NCBI GenBank assembly: GCA_947487095.1
Contig: CANKVI010000054.1
Location: 1 to 6,404 of the forward strand
Direction of reading: 5' to 3'
Length of the DNA: 6,404 nucleotides
From: Acidimicrobiaceae bacterium
GTDB taxonomy: Bacteria > Actinomycetota > Acidimicrobiia > Acidimicrobiales > Ilumatobacteraceae
The notes under the pieces are model-generated. The model searched no databases, was not told the origin of the DNA, and saw only the letters and a list, made by a program, of their open reading frames with translations. A program made the position numbers and the translations under genes. Shown here in pieces: positions 1-6,404 of the stretch. Position 1 is the first letter of the stretch. Each line of letters starts with the position of its first letter.

Positions 1-759
1 ATGGAACGAAGTGGATATCTTGCTGAACTTGTTGCCGAAGACACGGTTGAGTCTGCTGGTCGCGAAGAAAACGTGCAAGAACTCATTGGTGTTGCAAGTG
101 AATTCATGCAAGTAGATGAATTCCTTGAACAAGTTGCACTCGTTGCCGACACTGATCAAATTGATTCAGAAAATCACGTCACGCTCATGACCTTGCACTC
201 AGCAAAGGGCCTTGAGTTTCCAGTTGTTTTCATCGTTGGTGTTGAAGAAGGAATCTTCCCGCACAATCGTGCGCTCACCGACCCAGTTGAATTGGAAGAA
301 GAGCGCAGACTTGCCTATGTAGGAATTACGCGCGCGAAGGAACGCCTAATGCTCAGTCATGCGTGGAGCAGAAGTTTGTTTGGCAACACCAACTACAACC
401 CGCCCTCACGATTTCTTGCCGAAATTCCTGACGAACTCATTGAACGCGAAGGCAACACCGACTCGGGAGCCGATTCGCAACGCTACAGCTACCGATCGCA
501 AGCCGACCGTGGTTATGCGCCAACAACGCGGCTCTCACGAACTGGACCAAGTGTTACTCCGACATCGAGTGCGCAATTACAAACCGAGAATCATGGCTTA
601 CGCGTTGGCGACGAAATTGTTCACCCAACTTTTGGTGAGGGAATCATTATTGACATTCGTGGTCAGGGCGAAAAAGCAGAGGCAGCCATTCGCTTCCGTC
701 TAGTTGGCGAAAAGCATCTTTCTCTTGCGTGGGCTCCCTTGAAAAAATCGGGTCAATAA
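1..759 (+). CDS. pcrA: ATP-dependent 3'-5' DNA helicase PcrA/UvrD1, C-terminal part (5' end outside window)
   Basis: This is the C-terminal part of an SF1A DNA helicase of the UvrD/PcrA/Rep family, which unwinds DNA in nucleotide excision repair and removes stalled complexes. Residues 60-73 form motif V (TLHSAKGLEF), and 99-115 form motif VI (EEERRLAYVGITRAKER), whose arginine contacts ATP. A polar linker of about residues 147-198 leads to a small C-terminal domain (about 199-249, GDEIVHPTFGEGIIIDI) of the Tudor-like type that tethers PcrA to RNA polymerase. Walker A and motifs Ia-IV are absent, because family members are about 700-800 residues long and this piece has 252. The ATG at base 1 lies inside the conserved region (ERSGYLAEL), so it is an internal methionine and not the start. 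The TAA stop lies 5 bases from the stop of the convergent minus-strand gene. The family is certain; PcrA versus UvrD naming follows the C-terminal domain and the locus. Confidence 0.95.
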   Translation: MERSGYLAELVAEDTVESAGREENVQELIGVASEFMQVDEFLEQVALVADTDQIDSENHVTLMTLHSAKGLEFPVVFIVGVEEGIFPHNRALTDPVELEEERRLAYVGITRAKERLMLSHAWSRSLFGNTNYNPPSRFLAEIPDELIEREGNTDSGADSQRYSYRSQADRGYAPTTRLSRTGPSVTPTSSAQLQTENHGLRVGDEIVHPTFGEGIIIDIRGQGEKAEAAIRFRLVGEKHLSLAWAPLKKSGQ

Positions 760-764
760 GTTCG

Positions 765-1259
765 TTAGGGCGTTACGGGGTTCATAGTTCCCCGCAAGTC
801 AATGAGCAATGTTGACTTATTTTCAACGATGGGACGAACGTCGGTTGGTGGCATGAGTTGTTCAACCGACAGCGTGCGACCTTCACAGTCGGTAAATGTG
901 TGCGTCTTTTCAATTTGAGTAACGAGACATGCATCTGTTCGGTCGGCAGGGTATGCGTAGTACACCTGCCATCCCTTTGCCACGTCGGTGCCGTTGTGCT
1001 CAATCACGATTGATCGCTTGCCCAACGGGTCGCGAAGGTCTGGGTATAACACTGGACCGCTCTCAGAAATTGATTTGGCGATGTCTGCAACTTCACCAAC
1101 TACAAATGTTCTGTCGCCAGTTGCGGTAGTCACCTCGGTGTTATTAGTGACGTATGTCGCCATCAGCCACGTCACCCCAAATAATGCGGCGAAAAAGATG
1201 ATGCCCCCGGCGATCGGCAATACCGCACGGGCAAAGGGGGAACTCGGCCTTCCGAACAT
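765..1259 (-). CDS. Small membrane-anchored protein of unknown function
   Basis: I do not recognise this 164-residue protein. Residues 11-36 are one strongly hydrophobic segment (ARAVLPIAGGIIFFAALFG onward) after a short basic N-terminus. It is most simply a signal anchor with the remaining ~125 residues outside the membrane. There is no lipobox, and no M23 peptidase metal-binding motif, although an M23-like gene occupies this position in mycobacteria. The exported part has two cysteines, C111 (DACLV) and C125 (FTDCEGR), which could form a disulfide. Their setting loosely recalls a Rieske-like fold, but the CxH and CxxH cluster ligands are missing. The only methionine near the N-terminus is the ATG at 1257-1259. 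A purine-rich AAGG lies just 1 base before it, too close to act as a normal ribosome binding site, so a leaderless or weakly initiated start is possible. The length, the clear membrane segment and the tight convergent packing with the helicase gene argue for a real gene. Confidence 0.75.
   Translation of the reverse strand: MFGRPSSPFARAVLPIAGGIIFFAALFGVTWLMATYVTNNTEVTTATGDRTFVVGEVADIAKSISESGPVLYPDLRDPLGKRSIVIEHNGTDVAKGWQVYYAYPADRTDACLVTQIEKTHTFTDCEGRTLSVEQLMPPTDVRPIVENKSTLLIDLRGTMNPVTP
796..823 (+). terminator. Candidate intrinsic terminator of the helicase gene, inside the converging gene
   Basis: A perfect 7-base inverted repeat has its left arm AAGTCAA at 796-802 and right arm TTGACTT at 812-818. 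The 9-base loop is followed directly by ATTTT (819-823). It lies 37 bases after the helicase stop, within the last codons of the minus-strand gene. A second short stem (CGGGG 776-780 with CCCCG 790-794) sits just before it. The stem is AT-rich and the T-run short, so termination would be weak; function is inferred. Confidence 0.35.
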
Positions 1260-1316
1260 GCCTTAAGTGTTGCCGATACGGCCTTGCGATGCCTATTTCT
1301 TGGGCGGTTTGGTGGG

Positions 1317-1347
1317 TTGGTATCGGTCACGTCTGAGGGCGTAGGGT
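1317..1347 (+). promoter_or_regulatory. Candidate promoter of the B12 subunit-sucCD-mdh cluster, possibly leaderless
   Basis: TAGGGT at 1342-1347 fits the actinobacterial -10 pattern TANNNT. TTGGTA at 1317-1322 is a poor -35 match at a 19-base spacing. The -10 ends 9 bases before the GTG start at 1357, so transcription would begin at or within a base or two of the start codon, giving a leaderless mRNA. This agrees with the lack of a well-placed Shine-Dalgarno sequence there. The whole 97-base region between 1260 and 1356 must also hold the promoter of the minus-strand gene, for which I see no convincing match. Confidence 0.3.
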
Positions 1348-1356
1348 TCTGTAGTC

Positions 1357-1761
1357 GTGAAACGTCCTTACCGCGTTGTAGTGGCCAAGCCTGGTCTAGA
1401 TGGCCATGATCGAGGCGCCAAAACCATAACTCGTGCTTTGCGCGACCATGGTTTCGAAGTGATCTATACAGGGCTGCATCAGTTGCCTGAGCAAATTGCA
1501 GAGACTGCTTTGCAAGAAGACGTCGATGCAGTTGGTTTGTCATTGTTGTCGGGAGCGCATCTCACGTTGTTTCCGCGAGTAATGGAAGAACTTCGTTCGC
1601 GAAATCTAGGTGATGTTTTGGTGTTTGGTGGGGGAGTGATTCCCGATGCCGATGCACGTGAATTGCGCAATCAAGGTGTTGGCGAAATATTTGGACCTGG
1701 TTCATCGTTGAAAGACATCGCAAGTTGGCTTGAGCAAGCGCTTGATGCACGCGAGCAATAA
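1357..1761 (+). CDS. Cobalamin-binding small subunit of an acyl-CoA mutase (methylmalonyl-CoA or isobutyryl-CoA type)
   Basis: This 134-residue protein is a stand-alone B12-binding domain with all the signature elements. DGHDRG at 15-20 is the DxHxxG box, with His17 as the lower axial cobalt ligand; SLL at 62-64 is the SxL element; and GGG at 91-93 contacts the nucleotide tail. The length matches small subunits such as IcmB and the split methylmalonyl-CoA mutases, which pair with a separate ~560-residue catalytic subunit. That partner is not in this window. The substrate cannot be read from this subunit alone: methylmalonyl-CoA/succinyl-CoA, isobutyryl/n-butyryl-CoA and 2-hydroxyisobutyryl-CoA mutases all use it. 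Adjacency to sucCD favours a succinyl-CoA link, while Streptomyces synteny favours IcmB. An in-frame TAG at 1342-1344 leaves GTG 1357 as the first usable start, and the family N-terminus (RVVVAKPGLDGHD) fits it. It leads the cluster, 14 bases before sucC. Confidence 0.93.
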   Translation: MKRPYRVVVAKPGLDGHDRGAKTITRALRDHGFEVIYTGLHQLPEQIAETALQEDVDAVGLSLLSGAHLTLFPRVMEELRSRNLGDVLVFGGGVIPDADARELRNQGVGEIFGPGSSLKDIASWLEQALDAREQ

Positions 1762-1762
1762 C

Positions 1763-1772
1763 AAGAAAGAAG
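1763..1772 (+). promoter_or_regulatory. Ribosome binding site of sucC
   Basis: The all-purine run AAGAAAGAAG lies in the 14-base gap between the mutase subunit stop (TAA 1759-1761) and the sucC ATG at 1776. It is only a partial match to the anti-Shine-Dalgarno sequence. It supports the chosen start and suggests moderate initiation helped by coupling. Confidence 0.45.
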
Positions 1773-1775
1773 CAC

Positions 1776-2921
1776 ATGGATCTTTTCGAGTATCAAGGCA
1801 AACAGTATTTTGCAAAATACAACATTCCGGTTTCGGCTGGTGGTGTTGCACTCACTGTGGATGAAGCAGTTGCCGAAGCCGAGAAGGCTCAGTACCCGGT
1901 CGTTGTGAAAGCCCAAGTGCAAGTTGGTGGTCGTGGCAAGGCAGGCGGAATCAAGCTGGCAACGAATGCCGACGAAGTTCGGTTGCACGCAGGAAACATT
2001 TTGGGCATGGACATTAAGGGCCATGTTGTGAAGCGCGTATGGATCGAACACGCATCAGACATTGTCGAGGAGTACTACGCATCGTTCACGCTTGATCGCG
2101 CAGCGAAACAGCATCTCCTCATGCTGTCGGCTCAAGGAGGAGTTGACATTGAAGATGTTGCGGCGAAAGATCCAACAGCAATCGTGAAACTACACATCAA
2201 CCCCATCAATGGTTTGTCGCTTGCCACTGCGCGTCAAGCATCAGTTGATGCAAAGATTCCAGAGAAGGCGCTCGACGGAGTTGCTGACATGTTGGTGAGA
2301 TTGTACGAATGCTTCACCAAGGGCGACTGCGACCTTGCTGAAATCAACCCATTGATTTTGAAGCCAACTGGCGAAGTGCATGCTCTTGACGCAAAAGTAA
2401 GCCTCGATAGCAATGCGGCCTTCCGTCACCCTGAGTGGGAGGAGTATGCAGCAACGGAAGAACTTGATGCTCGCGAACAGCTTGCTCGTGAAAAGAACCT
2501 GCAATACATCGGTCTTGATGGAACCGTGGGAATCATTGCCAACGGTGCTGGTCTCGCGATGAGCACCCTGGACGTGGTGAACCAAGTTGGCGGCAGTGCA
2601 GCGAACTTCCTCGACATTGGCGGCGGAGCAAACGCAGAACTGATGACCGCTGCGCTCGAAGTAATCAACTCAGACGCCAAAGTGAAGAGCATTTTCATCA
2701 ATATTTTCGGTGGCATTACCCGTGGTGAAGAAGTAGCCAAAGGAATTGTTGAGGCCGTGAAGCGCGTAACACTTCGCGCACCAATTGTTATTCGCCTTGA
2801 TGGCACCAATGCCGAAGAGGGCCGCAAAATTCTTGCTGAGGCAGGCATTCCAGATTCACAGCTCACCAGTCGACCAACCATGCTCGAAGCTGCTCGCGCT
2901 GCTGTCGCGTTGGCAAAGTAA
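1776..2921 (+). CDS. sucC: Succinyl-CoA synthetase (ADP/GDP-forming) beta subunit
   Basis: The beta subunit binds the nucleotide and, with SucD, interconverts succinyl-CoA and succinate while making ATP or GTP, a cytoplasmic TCA-cycle step. The 381 residues are close to the usual ~385-390. The N-terminal ATP-grasp domain opens with MDLFEYQGKQ and carries GGRGKAGGIK at 51-60, which binds nucleotide phosphates. DLAEINPL at 186-193 and DAKVSLD at 205-211 hold the magnesium ligands. The C-terminal ligase domain has GLDGTVGIIANGAGLAMSTLD at 246-266, FLDIGGGA at 278-285 and NIFGGITR at 309-316, which approach the phosphohistidine loop of SucD. The position equivalent to E. coli Pro20, near the nucleotide gate, appears to be Ser20, so ATP versus GTP preference cannot be settled by eye. 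It is followed 9 bases later by sucD, the universal arrangement for this heteromer. Confidence 0.98.
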   Translation: MDLFEYQGKQYFAKYNIPVSAGGVALTVDEAVAEAEKAQYPVVVKAQVQVGGRGKAGGIKLATNADEVRLHAGNILGMDIKGHVVKRVWIEHASDIVEEYYASFTLDRAAKQHLLMLSAQGGVDIEDVAAKDPTAIVKLHINPINGLSLATARQASVDAKIPEKALDGVADMLVRLYECFTKGDCDLAEINPLILKPTGEVHALDAKVSLDSNAAFRHPEWEEYAATEELDAREQLAREKNLQYIGLDGTVGIIANGAGLAMSTLDVVNQVGGSAANFLDIGGGANAELMTAALEVINSDAKVKSIFINIFGGITRGEEVAKGIVEAVKRVTLRAPIVIRLDGTNAEEGRKILAEAGIPDSQLTSRPTMLEAARAAVALAK

Positions 2922-2924
2922 GGA
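2919..2924 (+). promoter_or_regulatory. Ribosome binding site of sucD, overlapping the sucC stop
   Basis: TAAGGA combines the sucC stop codon with an AAGGA Shine-Dalgarno core (2920-2924), 6 bases before the sucD ATG at 2931. Ribosomes ending sucC would sit on the sucD initiation region, which suits translational coupling of two subunits needed in equal amounts. Confidence 0.7.
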
Positions 2925-2930
2925 ACCGTC

Positions 2931-3830
2931 ATGGCAATTTTCGTAGATCAAAACACCAAGGTCATCGTTCAAGGTTTGACTGGCGGACAAGGACGTTTCC
3001 ACGGATTGCGAAACAAGGCGTACGGCACTCAAGTTGTGGGTGGAGTCACTCCTGGCAAAGCTGGTCAAGAAGTTGAAGGAATTCCTGTTTTCGACTCAGT
3101 TGAAGATGCAGTAAAGGCAACAGGTGCTACTGCGTCATTTATTGCAGTGCCACCAAAAGCGGCACCAGCAGCAATCCTTGAAGCCGCCCGAGCAGGTATC
3201 GGGTTTGTTGTGTGCATCACCGAAGGAATTCCAGCTCAAGACGAAGCACGCGTTTATGCAACATTGCAGCGCGACTTTCCTGCAACACGACTTCTTGGTC
3301 CAAACTGCCCAGGCATTATTAGCCCGGGGAAATGCAACATTGGAATTACTGCTGGAGAGATTGCTCAGTTGCCAACAGCATCTGGTCCAAACGTTGGAAT
3401 CGTTTCACGTTCGGGAACACTCACATATCAAGCGTTGTACGAGTTGAAGCAACAGGGAATTGGCGTCAGCACATGTGTTGGAATTGGTGGTGACCCAGTT
3501 CCTGGAACGTCATTTGTTGACTGCCTGGCAGAGTTTCAAGCAGACCCAGAGACCCACGCCATTATCATGATTGGTGAAATTGGTGGATCAGCAGAAGAAG
3601 AAGCAGCTGAATTCATTACCAACCATGTAACGAAGCCAATGAGCGCATACATAGCAGGAGTTACTGCACCAGCAGGCAAGAAGATGGGCCACGCAGGTGC
3701 GATTGTCTCTGGTGGTAAGGGAACGGCCCAAGGCAAAATGGACGCATTGCGTATGGCTGGCGTGAAGATTGGACTCAATCCAACTGAGGCTGGCTCGCTG
3801 ATGGCCGAAATTGTAAATAACCTTCGTTAA
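2931..3830 (+). CDS. sucD: Succinyl-CoA synthetase (ADP/GDP-forming) alpha subunit
   Basis: The alpha subunit binds CoA and carries the transient phosphohistidine of succinyl-CoA synthetase. The protein has 299 residues, slightly more than the E. coli subunit of about 289. The N-terminal CoA-binding Rossmann domain shows QGLTGGQGRFH at 14-24, the loop that meets the CoA phosphates, then GGVTPGKAG at 37-45. The stretch around 122-133 (LGPNCPGIISPG) and SRSGTLTYQ at 159-167 are the usual core motifs, and GGDPVPGTSFVDCL at 186-199 belongs to the ligase domain. The active-site loop KMGHAGAIVSGGKGTAQGK (251-269) places the phosphorylated histidine at His254. Nothing is missing. The start is well supported by the overlapping ribosome binding site and family alignment. 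The TAA at 3828-3830 is followed immediately by the start codon of the next gene in the same frame. Confidence 0.98.
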   Translation: MAIFVDQNTKVIVQGLTGGQGRFHGLRNKAYGTQVVGGVTPGKAGQEVEGIPVFDSVEDAVKATGATASFIAVPPKAAPAAILEAARAGIGFVVCITEGIPAQDEARVYATLQRDFPATRLLGPNCPGIISPGKCNIGITAGEIAQLPTASGPNVGIVSRSGTLTYQALYELKQQGIGVSTCVGIGGDPVPGTSFVDCLAEFQADPETHAIIMIGEIGGSAEEEAAEFITNHVTKPMSAYIAGVTAPAGKKMGHAGAIVSGGKGTAQGKMDALRMAGVKIGLNPTEAGSLMAEIVNNLR

Positions 3831-5729
3831 GTGAATCGCCCCCAACAATCCATTTCGTATTTGCCAGGTCTTGATGGCTTGCGTGCGATTGCCGTTTTGG
3901 CAGTGGTGGTGTATCACGCCAATAAGAACTGGTTACACGGAGGATTCCTCGGGGTAGAAGTGTTCTTCGTGATCAGTGGATATCTGATCACGCTGTTATT
4001 GCTTACCGAGTCGGAGCAACACGGAAGAATTAACTTCCGCGCATTTTGGATGCGCCGAGCACGTCGATTGTTGCCAGCAATGTGGACGCTGCTCTTAGGC
4101 GTCACGATTTATTGTTCGCTGTTTGAGCGAGAAGAATTAGGAAAGCTTCGTGGAGACGTCATTGCTGCACTCATTTACGTATTCAACTGGTTCAAAATCT
4201 GGGCAGGCGATTCATACTTCGATGCCAGCGCACTAGACCCACTTCGACACCTATGGTCACTTGCGGTTGAAGAACAGTTCTATTTGATATGGCCTGTACT
4301 AATTGCCGTGGTGCTGAAGAGATATGGGCGCCGTCCAGCAAAGTTGGGTGTCATCTTCCTTGGAATTTCGGTAGCAATCGCAATGTATGTTGCAACAACG
4401 TATGCCGCTGGTGTTCGTGGTACGCCAATTGAAACCCCTGAGCAATACATTTCACTATTCGGTCATGCCGTCTCGCGTCTGGACTTCTTGTTCTTAGGAA
4501 CTATTGGTCGCTCTGGTGGTCTGTTCTTGGGTGCCGCATTGGCGTTTTGGTTCCGTCCAGACATGTTCACAGGTTCAAACAATTCAAGCGATCGTTACGT
4601 TGTTTCAGCATTTGCGTTTGCTGGAACCGCAGGTCTTGCATACATGATGTGGACATTCCGCGATGTGGTGTTTGTTGCCGAAACTGGTGGAGTTCGCGGC
4701 TATGACCCATTGTTCCAGGGTGGGTTCTTGCTTGTCGGTGTTGCAACGTGCGCAGTCATCACTGCTGCGGTGCACCCGCACTCGTTTATCGGTAACACAG
4801 TGCTCGGTAATCCTGTATTCACATTCATTGGACGTCGTTCGTATGGTTTGTACTTGTTTCACTGGCCGGTGTTTCAGTTGTACCGCAAAGTTGCAAGCAA
4901 TAACTTGACTCTTCTCCAATTTGTTTTATTGTTTGCCGTAATTCTGATGCTCACCGAATTGTCGTATCGCTTTATCGAAATGCCGGTACGCGAAGGACGG
5001 CTTGGAGAGGCGTGGCATAAGTTGCGGTTCCCGCGAACTGATGCTGACACGGACCGCCGCAACAAAGTGATTGCACTTGGCGCAGTTGCTGCAGTGCTTC
5101 CAGTGTTTTCCATCGTCAGTTTGGCAATCGGAACAGGCGAGGGAAAAATTGCAGAGAGCATTAAGAGCGGCGAAGGCGCAGTGCAAAACCTGCTTGGAAC
5201 AACGGTTGCACCAGATCCAAACGTCACCACGATTCCAGGAACACAGACCACAACGCTGGACGGACAACAAATTCCAATCCTTGCAATTGGCGACTCGGTC
5301 ATGTTGGGTGCTGCGCAAATTCTCACCGAACGCGGAATCACGGTTGATGCGCTGAAGAGTCGTCCATTTAGGCAGGCTTTGGAAATTGCAAACTATGTGA
5401 AGTCAATTAATCGACTTGGTGAGTTCGTAATCATCCACCTAGGCACGAATAACTACGTTGACCAGAAGACACTGGATGAAATCATGGTCCCGTTGAAAGA
5501 CGTCGATTTAGTGCTCTTCATCACGGCGCATGTTCCCACGAGAGCGTGGCAAGACCCGAATAATGAATTGGTTCGCGCCATGCCAAATGCATTCGGAAAC
5601 GTGAAGGTTTTGGACTGGTATCAAATTGCCGAGGAGCACCCCGAATATCTCTACGGCGACAAAGTTCACTTAAATAATGAAGGCCAAAAGGTCTACGCCG
5701 ATCTCATCATGCAAGCAATAGGGAAGTAA
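3831..5729 (+). CDS. Membrane acyltransferase-3 (OafA/YrhL family) with fused C-terminal SGNH domain
   Basis: This 632-residue protein is an integral membrane O-acyltransferase of the kind that modifies cell-envelope glycans or peptidoglycan. Residues 10-385 are the acyltransferase-3 domain with about ten membrane segments. Visible motifs are [20 protein letters not shown] (11-30) with catalytic-type His29, [16 protein letters not shown] (38-53), the basic RRARRLLPA (75-83), [13 protein letters not shown] (143-155) and YGLYLFHWP (338-346). A further membrane helix at about 413-434 and a Thr/Pro-rich linker (457-478) lead to an SGNH hydrolase-like domain outside the membrane. Block I is GDSV with Ser489, the GTNN block has Asn540, and the C-terminal DKVH has Asp610 and His613, so the catalytic triad is intact. 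The acyl donor and acceptor are not readable from sequence. GTG 3831 abuts the sucD stop and no Shine-Dalgarno sequence is clear, so initiation probably relies on ribosomes finishing sucD. It is an unusual insert between TCA-cycle genes. Confidence 0.93.
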   Translation: MNRPQQSISYLPGLDGLRAIAVLAVVVYHANKNWLHGGFLGVEVFFVISGYLITLLLLTESEQHGRINFRAFWMRRARRLLPAMWTLLLGVTIYCSLFEREELGKLRGDVIAALIYVFNWFKIWAGDSYFDASALDPLRHLWSLAVEEQFYLIWPVLIAVVLKRYGRRPAKLGVIFLGISVAIAMYVATTYAAGVRGTPIETPEQYISLFGHAVSRLDFLFLGTIGRSGGLFLGAALAFWFRPDMFTGSNNSSDRYVVSAFAFAGTAGLAYMMWTFRDVVFVAETGGVRGYDPLFQGGFLLVGVATCAVITAAVHPHSFIGNTVLGNPVFTFIGRRSYGLYLFHWPVFQLYRKVASNNLTLLQFVLLFAVILMLTELSYRFIEMPVREGRLGEAWHKLRFPRTDADTDRRNKVIALGAVAAVLPVFSIVSLAIGTGEGKIAESIKSGEGAVQNLLGTTVAPDPNVTTIPGTQTTTLDGQQIPILAIGDSVMLGAAQILTERGITVDALKSRPFRQALEIANYVKSINRLGEFVIIHLGTNNYVDQKTLDEIMVPLKDVDLVLFITAHVPTRAWQDPNNELVRAMPNAFGNVKVLDWYQIAEEHPEYLYGDKVHLNNEGQKVYADLIMQAIGK

Positions 5730-5731
5730 GG
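5724..5731 (+). promoter_or_regulatory. Ribosome binding site of mdh, overlapping the acyltransferase stop
   Basis: AAGTAAGG spans the acyltransferase TAA (5727-5729) and ends 8 bases before the mdh ATG at 5740. It supports that start and suggests mdh is read from the same transcript. No terminator or separate promoter is visible in the 10-base gap. Confidence 0.6.
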
Positions 5732-5739
5732 TTTTTGAC

Positions 5740-6404
5740 ATGACAACTCCAGTTCGTATTGCAATTACCGGTGCTGCCGGACAAATCGGTTACAGCTTGC
5801 TCTTCCGTATTGCATCAGGTGCAATGCTCGGACCAGACACCCCGGTTATTTTGCAGCTGCTTGAAGTAACCCCTGCGCTTGGAGCGCTTGGTGGCGTGAA
5901 GATGGAACTCGATGACTGTGCGTTCAGCCCGCTGGTGGATGTCATCTGCACAGATGATGCCAATCTTGCTTTCGGTGATGCTGACATCGCCATGTTGGTT
6001 GGCGCTATGCCTCGCAAAGATGGCATGGAACGCTCAGATCTCTTGTCAGCAAACGGTGGAATTTTCAAACCACAAGGTCAAGCGATTAGCGCAAATGCAA
6101 AAAAGAACGTGAAGGTCCTTGTTGTTGGTAATCCAGCAAACACCAACTCGCTTATCGCTATGCACAATGCGCCAAATATTGATCCACGTCAGTTCACTGC
6201 AATGACGCGCCTCGATCACAATCGCGCTGTGAGTCAGTTGGCGCAAAAAGTTGGTCGACCAGTCACCTCTGTGAAGAAAATGACAATCTGGGGCAATCAC
6301 TCAACCACCCAATACCCGGACCTGTTTCACGCTGAAGTTGATGGCAAGAATGCTGCACAGTTGATCAACGATCAGCAGTGGATCGAAGACACCTACATTC
6401 CAAC
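5740..6404 (+). CDS. mdh: NAD-dependent malate dehydrogenase, N-terminal two thirds (3' end outside window)
   Basis: The open frame begins [18 protein letters not shown] and runs without a stop to the window edge, giving 221 complete codons of an expected ~327. It oxidises malate to oxaloacetate with NAD in the TCA cycle, in the cytoplasm. Residues 10-17 (TGAAGQIG) are the Rossmann dinucleotide loop. Glu42 in QLLEVTPAL is the acidic residue that selects NAD over NADP in the Thermus/cytosolic-type enzymes. MELDDCAF at 55-62 is typical of that subgroup rather than of the LDH-like bacterial type. Arg92 and Arg98 in [11 protein letters not shown] lie in the mobile substrate loop, Asn131 in GNPANTN contacts substrate, Asp159 and Arg162 are in RLDHNRA, and the proton-relay His187 is in [11 protein letters not shown]. 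The catalytic set is complete as far as the window goes. It is the last visible member of the cluster. Confidence 0.97.
   Translation, partial: MTTPVRIAITGAAGQIGYSLLFRIASGAMLGPDTPVILQLLEVTPALGALGGVKMELDDCAFSPLVDVICTDDANLAFGDADIAMLVGAMPRKDGMERSDLLSANGGIFKPQGQAISANAKKNVKVLVVGNPANTNSLIAMHNAPNIDPRQFTAMTRLDHNRAVSQLAQKVGRPVTSVKKMTIWGNHSTTQYPDLFHAEVDGKNAAQLINDQQWIEDTYIP

Noticed and set aside
1..3. ATG at the first base as a true start of a short helicase-like protein
   Set aside because: It lies inside a conserved helicase region and the protein would lack the ATP-binding motifs; it is an internal methionine exposed by the window edge.
742..747. T6 run on the minus strand after the small membrane gene, as an intrinsic terminator
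   Set aside because: No stem-forming inverted repeat directly precedes it on the minus strand, and the A-run is explained by lysine codons near the helicase C-terminus.
988..1266. 92-residue plus-strand frame opposite the small membrane protein
   Set aside because: The minus-strand reading has a coherent signal anchor followed by a soluble domain and fits the neighbouring gene ends; the plus-strand frame overlaps it throughout and lacks a ribosome binding site or motif.
2426..2932. 168-residue open frame antisense to sucC
   Set aside because: It lies wholly opposite a highly conserved gene, has a Ser/Ala/Pro/Arg-rich composition typical of antisense frames, and shows no domain motif.
4874..5341. 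155-residue open frame antisense to the acyltransferase
   Set aside because: It is a mirror of the membrane helix and linker coding sequence, has no recognisable motif, and the sense strand has clear catalytic motifs there.
5790..6068. 92-residue open frame antisense to mdh
   Set aside because: It lies wholly within the mdh coding region, where the plus strand shows a complete set of malate dehydrogenase motifs.

Overview
The window looks like chromosomal DNA from an actinobacterium of roughly balanced base composition. Three things suggest this: a PcrA/UvrD1 helicase with an actinobacterial-style C-terminus, the gene order, and GTG starts, one of which may be leaderless. An aquatic lineage with moderate GC, such as the Acidimicrobiia, would fit. 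That placement is an inference from gene order and codon flavour, not from a marker gene. The window holds no RNA gene, mobile element or CRISPR array that I can see.

Layout. The first 759 bases are the C-terminal third of a PcrA/UvrD-type helicase whose 5' part lies outside the window. It converges, with 5 bases between stops, on a minus-strand gene (765-1259) for a small membrane-anchored protein of unknown function. A 97-base divergent intergenic region (1260-1356) carries the likely promoter of a plus-strand cluster of five tightly packed genes. In order these are a cobalamin-binding small subunit of an acyl-CoA mutase (1357-1761), sucC (1776-2921), sucD (2931-3830), a membrane acyltransferase-3 protein fused to an SGNH domain (3831-5729), and the first two thirds of mdh (5740 to the window end). 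Gaps within the cluster are 14, 9, 0 and 10 bases, so it is probably one operon.

How the genes work together. The mutase subunit would help make succinyl-CoA if its partner is a methylmalonyl-CoA mutase. SucCD converts succinyl-CoA to succinate with nucleotide triphosphate formation. Mdh oxidises malate to oxaloacetate. The set therefore links propionate or branched-chain carbon to the TCA cycle. The order helicase, minus-strand gene, B12 subunit, sucC, sucD recalls the uvrD1-Rv0950c-sucCD locus of Mycobacterium and the pcrA-icmB-sucCD region of Streptomyces (from memory), so this is an old syntenic block.

The most interesting departure is the acyltransferase. Its GTG start follows the sucD TAA with no intervening base and in the same reading frame. 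It sits between genes that make and use succinyl-CoA, and this raises the testable idea that it is an O-succinyltransferase for an envelope glycan. No wholly new multi-gene system is evident.
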